Shown piece after piece: positions 7,248 through 15,053 of a stretch of 42,540 bases of DNA. The notes beneath the pieces were generated by a model that made no database searches, was not told the DNA's origin, and saw only the letters and a list, made by a program, of their open reading frames with translations. Within the stretch, counting starts at the first letter, position 1. Every line of letters begins with the position of its first letter. A program made the translations under genes and the position numbers. Source of the DNA: Planctomycetota bacterium (GTDB taxonomy: Bacteria; Planctomycetota; B15-G4; SIAN01); assembly GCA_009691715.1 (NCBI GenBank), contig SIAN01000034.1, forward strand, positions 1 to 42,540, in the 5' to 3' direction.

Positions 7248-8576
7248 TCATTCCTGCGGCGTGTTCTTGATGCGTTCGCGGACGAGGAAGCGGATCGGCA
7301 CTTCCTCGAAATGGCCCGCATCGCGCAACACGTTGCCAAGCCAGCGCTGGTACGGCGCGCTCACGATCTTCGCCTCGTTCACGAACAGCACGATCGTAGG
7401 CGGTCGGATATCGACCTGCGACGCGTAGAAGATCTTGCCGGTCTTCCCGCCGCGGATCGGCGGCGCCCGCCGTTCCATCGCGTCCTTGAACAAACGCATC
7501 ACCTCGCCGGTGCCGAGGCGCTTCCCCGCGGCCTCGTGCAGCCCGATGACGAGGTCGAGCGTCTCCTTGATGCGTACGCCTTCCTGAGCCGCGATGCAGG
7601 TGATCGGCGCGAATTGGAGGAAGTCGAGTCGGTCGCGGACGTAGGCGCCGAATTGCTCGAAGTTCTTCTTGCCCTCGACGAGATCCCATTTGGTCAGCAC
7701 GATTACGAACGGCTTGCCCGAATCGAGCAGCAGGCGCGCCAACTGGTGCTCGATCTTCCCGATCTCCTCGAACGAGTCGATCAGGAACAGCGCGACGTCG
7801 CTGCGGCGGATGGCGCGTTCGGAGCGCGCCTGCGCGTAGAAGTCCGGCGAACCCTGTACCGAATTGATGCGCCGCAGCCCGGCGGTGTCGACAACGACGC
7901 ACGTCCTCCCGCCGTGGTCGAACCGCAGATCGACCGCGTCACGCGTGGTGCCCGGAACCTCGCTCACGATCATCCGGTCGTCGCCGACGATCTTGTTGAC
8001 CAGCGTCGACTTGCCGGCGTTGGTCCGTCCGACCACCGCGATGCGCACCACGTCGCCTTCGGGCGCCACCTCAGGCGCGGACGGCAGCAGCTCGAAGATC
8101 TTCTCCCGCAGCTCGCCGACATTGCGATTCGCGACAGTCGAGACGCAGAACGGCTCGCCGAGACCCAACTCCCACAGCTCGGCCGACGACTTCTCGAAAC
8201 CCTGATGATCGGCCTTGTTCGCCACCACCAGCAACGGCTTCCCGAGCTTTCGCAGTCGCGCCGCGATCTCACGATCGGGATTGGTCACGCCTTCCTGCGC
8301 ATCGAGCACGAACAGCAGCAGGGCGGCGCCGCGCATCGCGATCTCGATCTGCGCTTCGACCTCTTCCTCGAGGCCGAGCTTGTCGACCACGCCGATGCCG
8401 CCGGTGTCGACCAACTCGCATCGGTGGTCGTTGTGGTGCAACTCGACGGCGACGCGATCGCGCGTCACGCCGGGAGTCGGGTCGACGATCGCGATCCGGG
8501 AGCGGACCAGCGCGTTCAGGAGCGAGGACTTGCCGACGTTGGGGCGACCGACGATGGCGACGACTGGGAGCGACAT
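7248..8576 (-). CDS. der: Ribosome biogenesis GTPase Der (EngA)
   Basis: Essential double GTPase for 50S subunit maturation. The 442-aa protein has two G domains in tandem. The first has GRPNVGKSSLLNAL (from residue 10), a DTGG switch and NKAD. The second has GRTNAGKSTLVNKI (near residue 185), DTAGLRR and TKWDLVEG. A C-terminal KH-like domain of about 100 residues ends in VPIRFLVRERIKN. Length and motif order are canonical. The start ATG at 8576 opens with MSLPVVAIVGRPNVG, as expected. It follows queE with about 20 bases between them. Confidence 0.97.
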   Translation of the reverse strand: MSLPVVAIVGRPNVGKSSLLNALVRSRIAIVDPTPGVTRDRVAVELHHNDHRCELVDTGGIGVVDKLGLEEEVEAQIEIAMRGAALLLFVLDAQEGVTNPDREIAARLRKLGKPLLVVANKADHQGFEKSSAELWELGLGEPFCVSTVANRNVGELREKIFELLPSAPEVAPEGDVVRIAVVGRTNAGKSTLVNKIVGDDRMIVSEVPGTTRDAVDLRFDHGGRTCVVVDTAGLRRINSVQGSPDFYAQARSERAIRRSDVALFLIDSFEEIGKIEHQLARLLLDSGKPFVIVLTKWDLVEGKKNFEQFGAYVRDRLDFLQFAPITCIAAQEGVRIKETLDLVIGLHEAAGKRLGTGEVMRLFKDAMERRAPPIRGGKTGKIFYASQVDIRPPTIVLFVNEAKIVSAPYQRWLGNVLRDAGHFEEVPIRFLVRERIKNTPQE

Positions 8577-8598
8577 GACGACTACCTCGGCCGCTGCC

Positions 8599-9345
8599 TC
8601 ACGGCAGGCGCAGGAACTTGTGGGTCTGCGGAATCACGCGGACATCGCGAAGGTGGCGCTCGGCGGCGGCGTGGCACGCCTCGAGCAGCGCCAGCGGAAG
8701 CTCGGGGAAGCCACCCGTGCGCGGGGTTTCGGGCTGAAGGATCAATGGGATCGAGGGGCTCTCCTCCGCCACCAGCTTCGCCAGTCGTCCAACCTCGGCG
8801 ACGTCGGTCGTGGGGCCAACGATCATCTTGGCGACGCGCTCGGTGCCGCGGCACGCAACCAGGAACGAGCGGTGGTCGGCCGTGCGGTCGCCTTCTTGTG
8901 CAACGCTGTCGAGTTTCAAGTCGAAGGCGACATGGTCGACATGCGCCGCAAGCAGCGCCATCTCGGGCGCGTTCACGCCGGCCGTCTCAAGGTGCAGCCG
9001 GCGAGGTCGCAAGAGCGGCGCAAGCGCGGCGAGGAACGGAGCCTGCTCAAGCGGCTCCCCACCGGTGAACGAGACCCAGCAGCGACGCTGCAGATCGAGC
9101 TGATCGACGGCCGCCGCGACGGCCGCGAGGCCGCACGGATTGCGGCACCGCTCGATCCCTTCCGGACGGTGGAACTCGGCAAACTCCGTCCGCACCAAGG
9201 CTTTGGGCGTGTCGCAATATCGGCAGCGCAGGGCACATCCAGCCATCCGGACAAAGACCGTCCGCGCGCCGACCGTCGCACCTTCGCCCTGGAACGAGGC
9301 GAAGAGCTCTTGGAGGTGCCCGTCCGGAAGTTGAGCGACAGACAT
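8599..9345 (-). CDS. queE: 7-carboxy-7-deazaguanine synthase QueE
   Basis: Radical SAM enzyme that contracts 6-carboxytetrahydropterin to the 7-deazaguanine ring in queuosine biosynthesis. 248 aa. Seen: an N-terminal LQELFASFQGEGATVGARTVFVR, the cluster motif CALRCRYC (Cys37, Cys41, Cys44; C-x3-C-x2-C), FTGGEPL, LETAGV, and the C-terminal VIPQTHKFL, all typical of the family. The rest of the preQ0 pathway is not in the window. It lies between the small basic protein gene and der in the same direction. Confidence 0.93.
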   Translation of the reverse strand: MSVAQLPDGHLQELFASFQGEGATVGARTVFVRMAGCALRCRYCDTPKALVRTEFAEFHRPEGIERCRNPCGLAAVAAAVDQLDLQRRCWVSFTGGEPLEQAPFLAALAPLLRPRRLHLETAGVNAPEMALLAAHVDHVAFDLKLDSVAQEGDRTADHRSFLVACRGTERVAKMIVGPTTDVAEVGRLAKLVAEESPSIPLILQPETPRTGGFPELPLALLEACHAAAERHLRDVRVIPQTHKFLRLP

Positions 9346-9408
9346 CCCGACGGCACGGCTGAAGCGGGAGCACCGGCACCGGCAGCGCCGGTCCGAGCGC
9401 CCCGGCGC

Positions 9409-9726
9409 TTACTTGCCGCCCTTCGCGGCGGGCTTTGCGGCCGGCTTCGCGCCCGCGGCGGCTGCAGGGGCTGCCGCCTTCGCGCCAGCCTTGCCCGCGG
9501 GAGCTGCCGTTGCGGCGGCACCCTCCGCTGCCGGCGCCGCCTCCTTCTTCGCCGCCTTGACCGCCTTCACCTTCAGGCGCGTCTTCACCTTCGGCAAGCC
9601 GAAGATCGAGGCACCGTCCGCGAACTTGCCGTCCTCTTCGAGCTTGATCACGCGCTCGACCCGCTTCCAGACGTTGCGGGCGCGGGTCATCGTCGACTTG
9701 ACGCGCAGACTCTTGTGGATCGTCAC
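9409..9726 (-). CDS. PVC-group small basic protein with Ala/Lys/Pro-rich tail
   Basis: 105 aa from a GTG start at 9726, preceded by GGAGA at suitable spacing; no ATG gives the conserved N-terminus. Residues 1-60 (VTIHKSLRVKS, then RARNVWKRVERVIKL, then GASIFGLPKVKTRLKVKA) match my memory of the small basic protein family restricted to Planctomycetes, Verrucomicrobia and Chlamydiae (TIGR04137). Members are thought to associate with the ribosome. The last 45 residues are low-complexity Ala-Lys-Pro-Gly, like the tail of a histone H1-like protein, which is unusual in length for this family. A nucleic-acid-binding role is inferred. It is a useful lineage marker for the whole window. Confidence 0.85.
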   Translation of the reverse strand: MTIHKSLRVKSTMTRARNVWKRVERVIKLEEDGKFADGASIFGLPKVKTRLKVKAVKAAKKEAAPAAEGAAATAAPAGKAGAKAAAPAAAAGAKPAAKPAAKGGK

Positions 9727-9790
9727 CAGGCTCTCCAGTTCGCACCGGCGGGTTGCCGCCGCGAAGCGTTGTGACCGTCCGGTGACGGCG

Positions 9791-10684
9791 TTACGACTTC
9801 TTGAACTTCTTGATGTAGGCCTTCGAGAAGCCGCCCCCGACTGCACGGACCTCGACGAGCAGTTGTTTCAGCACCGGGTCGTCCTCGGAAGAGGCCGGCC
9901 CGACCCGCAGCAGCGCCTCGCTCTCCTTCACGTCCGCAGCGCACGCCTGGAATCGCATGGCGGGGAACCGCTCCCCGAGCGCCTTCTGCAGGCGCTGCTT
10001 GTCCGTCGTGAACCGCGACCTCCAGTCCTTGCGCGTCGTGTCGGTCAACTTTTCGCTGGCGGCCAGCACCCAGAACTCGACGTTCGCGGAAGCGCGCGCC
10101 GAACCCTGTGCCGAGGCGGCTTCCGCTGTCGCCCCGCCCTTGGTCGCTTGGTCGCCATCCACCCCCGAGGCCTCGTCCGCGGCACGCCCTTTCGAGCGCT
10201 CGTTCGGATTCAGCCAGCGAGCGAGGAAGCTGTCCGAGGGATCGGACGACTGCTTCAACGTCGGATTGCCGTCCCCCCCTGCACCATTTGATGCGAAGGG
10301 CCAAAGCGAAAGAGCATAGGCGACGCCTACGAACAGCACCAGTACCGCGGCGAGCCCGCCTCCGAGCCGGGCCAATGGGAGAGCGCCCACCCCGCCGACC
10401 AGGCGCTTCTTGGCGGGAGGCAGCACGGTCGCATCCCAACTGCGGCGCTCTGGTGCCGGTTTCGTGGCGAGCGCCGGATCGAACGGCGCCTCGCGCCCCG
10501 CGTCCGATGCGCGCGACCGTTTCGGCGCGCGCTCAGCGTTCGTTTCGCGTACCCGCTCGAGATAGGCGCCGCGCAGCTCACGCTGCGGTGGCACCGAATC
10601 GCTCGGAAGCTTCTCACCGGGCTTGGTCAGGAACGACCGGCCGCTGTCACGATAGATCTCGAGCGGGTGCTTGCGACCCCGCAT
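9791..10684 (-). CDS. Single-pass membrane protein of unknown function
   Basis: 297 aa. The ATG at 10684 is supported by GGGGAG seven bases upstream. Residues 1-105 are charged and cytoplasmic, rich in Arg/Pro. One membrane segment spans about 108-128 (LAAVLVLFVGVAYALSLWPF). A disordered Gly/Ala/Ser linker runs from about 130 to 197. The C-terminal domain (about 198-297) begins VEFWVLAASEK and ends in SKAYIKKFKKS. The C-terminal domain has the size and alpha/beta look of a SPOR-like peptidoglycan-binding or secretin-associated domain, but this is not a firm assignment. It lies between the YkgJ-like gene and the small basic protein gene. No recognised family. Confidence 0.7.
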   Translation of the reverse strand: MRGRKHPLEIYRDSGRSFLTKPGEKLPSDSVPPQRELRGAYLERVRETNAERAPKRSRASDAGREAPFDPALATKPAPERRSWDATVLPPAKKRLVGGVGALPLARLGGGLAAVLVLFVGVAYALSLWPFASNGAGGDGNPTLKQSSDPSDSFLARWLNPNERSKGRAADEASGVDGDQATKGGATAEAASAQGSARASANVEFWVLAASEKLTDTTRKDWRSRFTTDKQRLQKALGERFPAMRFQACAADVKESEALLRVGPASSEDDPVLKQLLVEVRAVGGGFSKAYIKKFKKS

Positions 10685-10883
10685 ACGTGGCTCCCCACCA
10701 CGAACCCCAACGACGACGGAATCAACTCAATGCCGTCGAATCGGACGATCCCGCATGCTCTCCGCATGCCGAAGCCACCGCCAAGCGCCTCGCCGGGAGT
10801 CACGATTCGGTCGCGGATGATCGCGAGCGCTGACCCGCTCGTCAACGTCGCGTACGCCGTCGACGTGGTTTGACCGATTTCCG

Positions 10884-11336
10884 CTACGGCGAAGCGAGCT
10901 CGCGGACGCGTCGGACGAACGGGCTGTAGTGGTAGGTCGCGCCGGTCGCTTCGTGCAGCCGCTTGAGCCGATCGTGGTAGCGCTGTGACAACAAGTCGAG
11001 CGCGGCCGACTTCGTGGCGTCGCAGAAGTAGACGCGACAGCCGAGCGGGCGGCCCTCCCTGGCCGTGCAGAGCCCCCCTTCCCACCACGGGCACAGCTCC
11101 GGATCGCCGCCGGCTCGCAGCGGAGTCGACGCGTCGAGCGCCGCCAGCTCGAGATCGGTGGCGAAGAGCGTCATCCCGCTCTTCTTGAAATCGCAGCATC
11201 GCCCGGAGAGCTCGCAGCGAGGGGCGAGCGCGGCGAGCTCACGCGAAAGCTCGGCGTAGAGCTCACGCAGGCCATCGAGCGCGGCCGTCGGCATCGCCGG
11301 CACGCCGCTCGGTCCGGGGTTGGCGTCAGCGCTCAT
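10884..11336 (-). CDS. YkgJ/UPF0153 family cysteine-cluster protein
   Basis: 150 aa with seven cysteines in the family arrangement: Cys41, Cys47-Cys48 (CELSGRCCDF), Cys82, Cys90, Cys100 and Cys105 (GCRVYFC). This cluster is predicted to bind iron-sulfur or zinc; the biochemical role of the family is not settled. Its ATG at 11336 overlaps the end of the kinase gene by 11 bases, so the two are probably co-translated. About 200 bases without a gene separate it from the next minus-strand gene. Confidence 0.85.
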   Translation of the reverse strand: MSADANPGPSGVPAMPTAALDGLRELYAELSRELAALAPRCELSGRCCDFKKSGMTLFATDLELAALDASTPLRAGGDPELCPWWEGGLCTAREGRPLGCRVYFCDATKSAALDLLSQRYHDRLKRLHEATGATYHYSPFVRRVRELASP

Positions 11337-12495
11337 CGCGTCGTTTTCGGCGGGCGAACGGCACCTTCGGTCGCGGCTGCGCCGAGGGTGCGCCGAATGG
11401 CTTCTTCAGCAGTTCTGAGTCGCGCCCCTCTGGCCGGAACTCGAGCGTCTTCTTGCCGCGAATCTGCTCTTCGATGTCGGCGATGAGCTCTTCGGGCGTC
11501 TGGTACCGGACCTCGCGCTCCTTGGCCATCATCTTTTCGATGAAGTAGTGCATGTGCGGCGAGATTTTGCGGCTCTTCAAGACCTCCGAAGAGAGCGACG
11601 CGAGGATCTGCGCCGCGAGAATCTCCTGGTTGTCCTGGCCACTGAAGGGCAGCTCGCCGACGACGAGCTGGTAGAGCGTCGCGCCGAGCGAGTAGATATC
11701 GCTGCGGACATCGAGGTCACCCTGTCCGCGCGCCTGCTCGGGAGAGATGTAGGCCACCGTCCCGACCGTGGTCGGTGCCGCCGCGTCCGTCGCGACGGTC
11801 GCGCTGCCTGGTGCCCCGCCCCCGCTTTGCGCCCCGTCGCCCACGCTGGACGCGAAACCGAGGTCGATCAGCTTCACTTCGTTGCGGGCGGTGATCAGCA
11901 CGTTCGCCGGTTTGACGTCGCGGTGCACGACGCCGTTCTGCGCGAGGTAACGCAGCGCGCGCGCGACCTGCAGCACGATGTAGAGCGCGGCATCTTCGTC
12001 GAACTCCGTGCCGTCCTTCAGCAGCTCCTGCAGCGAGCGCCCATCGACGAACTCCTGCAGGAAGATCAGTCGTCCGTGGACCGTGCCAACCTTCTCGCCC
12101 GCGACGACGTTCTCATGGCGAAGCCCGATCAGCAGCTTCGCTTCGCGCAGGAAAGCGCTCTTGGCCTTGGCGTCGCCGTCGAACTCCCGACGCAGCACTT
12201 TGATCGCGACATCGCGTCCCGCCTTGCGGTCGCGCGCGCGGAGCACGATCGCCATGCCGCCGCGACCGGCGACACCGACGATGTCGAATCCCGGCACCTC
12301 GGGAACGTCCTCGCCCTCGACGCGACGCAGGAAGTCGAGTCGTTCGCTCGTGAACAGCCCGTTCGCGACCGCGAGTTCGAGCGGCTTCCGGCGGGTCGCC
12401 TGCCCTTCCTTCAGCAGCTTCTCGGCAGCGGGGCGATCGAGCGCGCCGCGATGCACCAGAAGCGCCAACAACTTGAGGTCTTCTTGGTCGCCCAT
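11326..12495 (-). CDS. Soluble Hanks-type Ser/Thr protein kinase
   Basis: 389 aa. An N-terminal helical region of about 65 residues precedes the kinase domain. Seen: glycine-rich loop GVAGRGGMAIV (74-84), catalytic Lys99 in VAIKVL, HRDVKPANVL (191-200), DLG (211-213) in place of the usual DFG, then SPEQARG in the activation segment and DIYSLGATLY. The activation loop carries a Thr/Ala-rich insertion. No membrane segment is present, so it is a cytoplasmic kinase, unlike PknB-type sensors. The C-terminal 40 residues are basic. Divergent from the AAA+ ATPase gene and overlapping the YkgJ-like gene. Substrates unknown; the neighbouring AAA+ protein is a candidate by context only. Confidence 0.93.
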   Translation of the reverse strand: MGDQEDLKLLALLVHRGALDRPAAEKLLKEGQATRRKPLELAVANGLFTSERLDFLRRVEGEDVPEVPGFDIVGVAGRGGMAIVLRARDRKAGRDVAIKVLRREFDGDAKAKSAFLREAKLLIGLRHENVVAGEKVGTVHGRLIFLQEFVDGRSLQELLKDGTEFDEDAALYIVLQVARALRYLAQNGVVHRDVKPANVLITARNEVKLIDLGFASSVGDGAQSGGGAPGSATVATDAAAPTTVGTVAYISPEQARGQGDLDVRSDIYSLGATLYQLVVGELPFSGQDNQEILAAQILASLSSEVLKSRKISPHMHYFIEKMMAKEREVRYQTPEELIADIEEQIRGKKTLEFRPEGRDSELLKKPFGAPSAQPRPKVPFARRKRRDER

Positions 12496-12544
12496 GGTCC
12501 CCGCTTGCAGCGCATCGCTCGATGCGAAGAAATTGCAGTTGGCG

Positions 12545-12552
12545 AGTCTACC
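12545..12552 (-). promoter_or_regulatory. Possible -10 element of the kinase gene
   Basis: GGTAGACT on the minus strand, about 50 bases before the kinase ATG. It resembles the GCTANNNT elements seen upstream of other genes in the window. The remaining part of the 260-base gap to the AAA+ gene shows nothing else recognisable. Confidence 0.3.
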
Positions 12553-12754
12553 ACCACAGAGAGCGCGTCCCGGGCCGCCGAGCGGACGTGTTTTCGGGAT
12601 GCCCCCAACGCCGCTTCACCTGCTCAATCCGACTGGCGCGCACCGCCGACATTTCGCCCCGGACGGAAGATCGGGATGGAGGGACCGCGGCACCGCAACG
12701 GCGGGCCGCGATCTGTGACCTCGGCAAGAACAGCCAGAACCGGGAGATCGACCT

Positions 12755-14173
12755 GTGGCGCGCAACCTCGCCGGAAGTCCGATCCAGAAATACTGCGAGA
12801 TCCTCGATGAGTTCGTGAAGATCCGCATCTTCACCGACGACGACATCGCCGAGTTGCTTCGCTCGCGTTCGGTCCAGAACCGGACCGCCTACCAGCAGAT
12901 GGTGGTGAACGCCTGCATCGTCAACTTCCAGGACGAGATCGTCCCGCTGTTCAAGAGCAAGAACCGGATCCCGTGCAAGACCTCGGCGCTCGAGGAACTG
13001 CTCTACCAAATCTGCGTCGAGGTGAACCCGCTGCTCGAGATCCACCAGGTCTCATTGCCGGTGGCGGACGATGCGGGAGAGTGCGGCCAGCTCCACCTGC
13101 TGACGCAGCCGGGGCTCCGCAACCAGAAGGCCTCGAAGCGCGACCTCGATCGCGTCGAGGCCGATCTGCGGCGCGCGGTGATCGGCCAGGACGCGGCGAT
13201 CGATTCGGTGGTCAAGTCATTCCGCAAGGCGGCCGCCGGAATCAAGGACCCGCGCCGCCCGATCGGCGTCTTCCTGCTGGTCGGCTCGACCGGCACCGGC
13301 AAGACCGAGCTGGCCAAGATGGCCGCGCGCCACCTGTTCGGCGACTCGACGCGAATGGTCCGCATCGACTGCAGCGAGTACGCGCTGCCGCACGAGTACG
13401 CCAAGTTGATCGGCGCCCCGCCAGGTTACGTCGGCCACAACGAAGGCGGCCAGCTGACCGAGCAGATGAAAGAGAAGAAGGCCGGCGTCGTCCTGTTCGA
13501 TGAGATCGAGAAGGCGCACAAGAAGGTCCACAACCTGCTCCTGCAGATCATGGACGAGGGCTTCCTGACCGACAGCAAGGGCCAGATCGTCCCGTTCAAC
13601 AAAAGCTTCATCCTGATGACCTCGAACGTCGGCGTGGAAGAGATCCACTCGATCCGCGATCGCGTCGGCTTCGACTGGAAAGCGCGGGTGAACGTCGGCC
13701 GCGACCAGGTGAAGGAAGCGACGATCGAGGCGATGAAGCACGCGTTCCGGCCCGAGTTCATCAACCGCCTCGACGGCGTGCTGGTCTTCAACGCGCTCAC
13801 CAAAGCGCACTGCGAGCGGATCGCGAAGAACCAGCTGGCACTGGTCGCGAGCTACCTGAAGGAGAGCGGGATCGAGCTCGAGTTCGCGCCCAGCGTCGCT
13901 CGCCAAGTCGCGCATCAGGGATTTAATCCCGAGTACGGAGCGCGCGAACTGCGCCGCATCATCCAGGCGCAGATCGAGGAGCCTCTTTCCGAGCAGATCC
14001 TGCGCAGTGAGTTCCGTGTCGGCGACCGCGTGCGCGTCATCGCTCGCGGCGAGCGCTTCAGCGCCCATCGCGTCGCGCGCGCCCGCCCGGTCCGCCACCG
14101 CTCCGCGACCCCACCGGCGATCGACCGGATCGACAGCACCGACTCGCACTCGGAACACCTCGCCCCGGCGTGA
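12755..14173 (+). CDS. Clp-D2-like AAA+ ATPase with a distinct N-terminal domain
   Basis: 472 aa from a GTG at 12755 with GGGAG eight bases upstream. Residues 140-420 form one ClpA/ClpB D2-type module: Walker A GSTGTGKT (177-184), pore loop GYVG (224-227), Walker B VVLFDE (245-250), sensor 1 TSN (289-291), Arg finger region RPEFINRLD (332-340), and sensor 2 GARELRR (395-401). There is no Clp-N repeat, no D1 module and no ClpX zinc domain. Instead residues 1-135 form an unrelated, largely helical domain (IQKYCEILDEF to LLEIHQVSLP). The C-terminal 40 residues are basic and disordered. I infer a hexameric unfoldase or remodeller with its own adaptor specificity. No IGF/L loop for ClpP was identified. 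Confidence 0.88.
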   Translation: MARNLAGSPIQKYCEILDEFVKIRIFTDDDIAELLRSRSVQNRTAYQQMVVNACIVNFQDEIVPLFKSKNRIPCKTSALEELLYQICVEVNPLLEIHQVSLPVADDAGECGQLHLLTQPGLRNQKASKRDLDRVEADLRRAVIGQDAAIDSVVKSFRKAAAGIKDPRRPIGVFLLVGSTGTGKTELAKMAARHLFGDSTRMVRIDCSEYALPHEYAKLIGAPPGYVGHNEGGQLTEQMKEKKAGVVLFDEIEKAHKKVHNLLLQIMDEGFLTDSKGQIVPFNKSFILMTSNVGVEEIHSIRDRVGFDWKARVNVGRDQVKEATIEAMKHAFRPEFINRLDGVLVFNALTKAHCERIAKNQLALVASYLKESGIELEFAPSVARQVAHQGFNPEYGARELRRIIQAQIEEPLSEQILRSEFRVGDRVRVIARGERFSAHRVARARPVRHRSATPPAIDRIDSTDSHSEHLAPA

Positions 14174-14187
14174 GCCCCACCCACCGG

Positions 14188-14195
14188 GATATGCT
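14188..14195 (+). promoter_or_regulatory. Possible -10 element for the gene at 14230
   Basis: GATATGCT about 35 bases before the GTG start. It is similar to GATATCCT at 2521-2528. No -35 box is evident. Confidence 0.3.
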
Positions 14196-14229
14196 CTGCG
14201 CCGGTTTCACCCGCATCCAGGAGCGTCCC

Positions 14230-15051
14230 GTGCCTCGTGCCGTGTCCGTGCTGCTCGCCGTCGGATCCATCCTTGCGACCGCAGCGGCAGCGCCGCGGCA
14301 GGCGGGCGGCGGTGCACCGGCTCGCGGCGCCATCGCAACGCTCGACGACACGCCGAGCGATCCGACAGCGATCGGATTCCTGCAGTCCGTGGTCGACCCG
14401 CGCGTCTACTCGCTCGACAGCATCGGCACGACCCGGCTCGCCTCGCGGATCCGCGCCACCTTCGACGTGACCGATCCGCTGGCCAAGCAGCCGTCGACGA
14501 GCCTCGATCTCGACCTCGACTACGACTACGCCACCGGCGCGCTCTCGATCAAGCCGACTCTGCCGCCGAGCGTGGCGCAGCAACCGATCGTCGTGCATGC
14601 CACCAACGCCGCGCAGAACGCCCTGTCGCAGAAGCCCTCGCGCGCCGCCGCCGTCTGGCGCGTCACGTTTCAGCAGGACGGCGATGAGATCCGACTCGAC
14701 TATTTTCCGCGCAATCTCGCAGGGCTAATCGAGTCGTACTCCGAGTGGCACCGCCAGGACGGCACCCCGCTTCGTCGCCGGGTCAAGTCGCGCGTCCCGC
14801 AGGACGGGGTCCTCACCACGGTCACCCAGGAGATCGCGTTCGACTACGAGGAGGTCGATCGGCGACTGCTGCTGAAGGAGCTGAAGCCGGTCGAGGCGCA
14901 CGGCTCGCAGTTCAGCTTCCGGTTCGAGTACGCCGCCAAGGATGGAGTCAACCTGCTGAAGAAGCTGGTGCAGGAGAACCAGGGCTGGCGGCTCACGCTC
15001 GAGTTCGAGTCCAAGATCGAACGAGCGACCGAGCGCGCGCCGAAGCGTTGA
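14230..15051 (+). CDS. Secreted protein of unknown function
   Basis: 273 aa from a GTG at 14230 preceded by CAGGAG seven bases upstream; an earlier frame opening at 14170 lacks such a site. Residues 1-22 are a signal peptide (VPRAVSVLLAVGSILATAAAA). The mature protein is beta-rich with segments such as SLDLDLDYDYATGALSIKP and IRLDYFPRNLAGLIESYSEW, a layout reminiscent of periplasmic lipid- or lipoprotein-binding folds. I recognise no family. It lies two bases before the PpiC-type foldase gene, suggesting coupled expression and a shared role in envelope biogenesis. Confidence 0.75.
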   Translation: MPRAVSVLLAVGSILATAAAAPRQAGGGAPARGAIATLDDTPSDPTAIGFLQSVVDPRVYSLDSIGTTRLASRIRATFDVTDPLAKQPSTSLDLDLDYDYATGALSIKPTLPPSVAQQPIVVHATNAAQNALSQKPSRAAAVWRVTFQQDGDEIRLDYFPRNLAGLIESYSEWHRQDGTPLRRRVKSRVPQDGVLTTVTQEIAFDYEEVDRRLLLKELKPVEAHGSQFSFRFEYAAKDGVNLLKKLVQENQGWRLTLEFESKIERATERAPKR

Positions 15052-15053
15052 GC

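Noticed and set aside
7174..7902. Long upstream frame of the lipoprotein gene
   Set aside because: It runs inside der in another frame; a strong binding site supports 7173 as the start.
10627..11199. Minus-strand frame through the 200-base gap between the YkgJ-like gene and the gene at 10684
   Set aside because: Most of it overlaps the YkgJ-like gene in another frame, and the part in the gap has no start with a binding site.
14745..15053. N-terminal extension of the PpiC gene
   Set aside because: It overlaps the preceding secreted-protein gene; the ATG at 15054 leads directly to a signal peptide.
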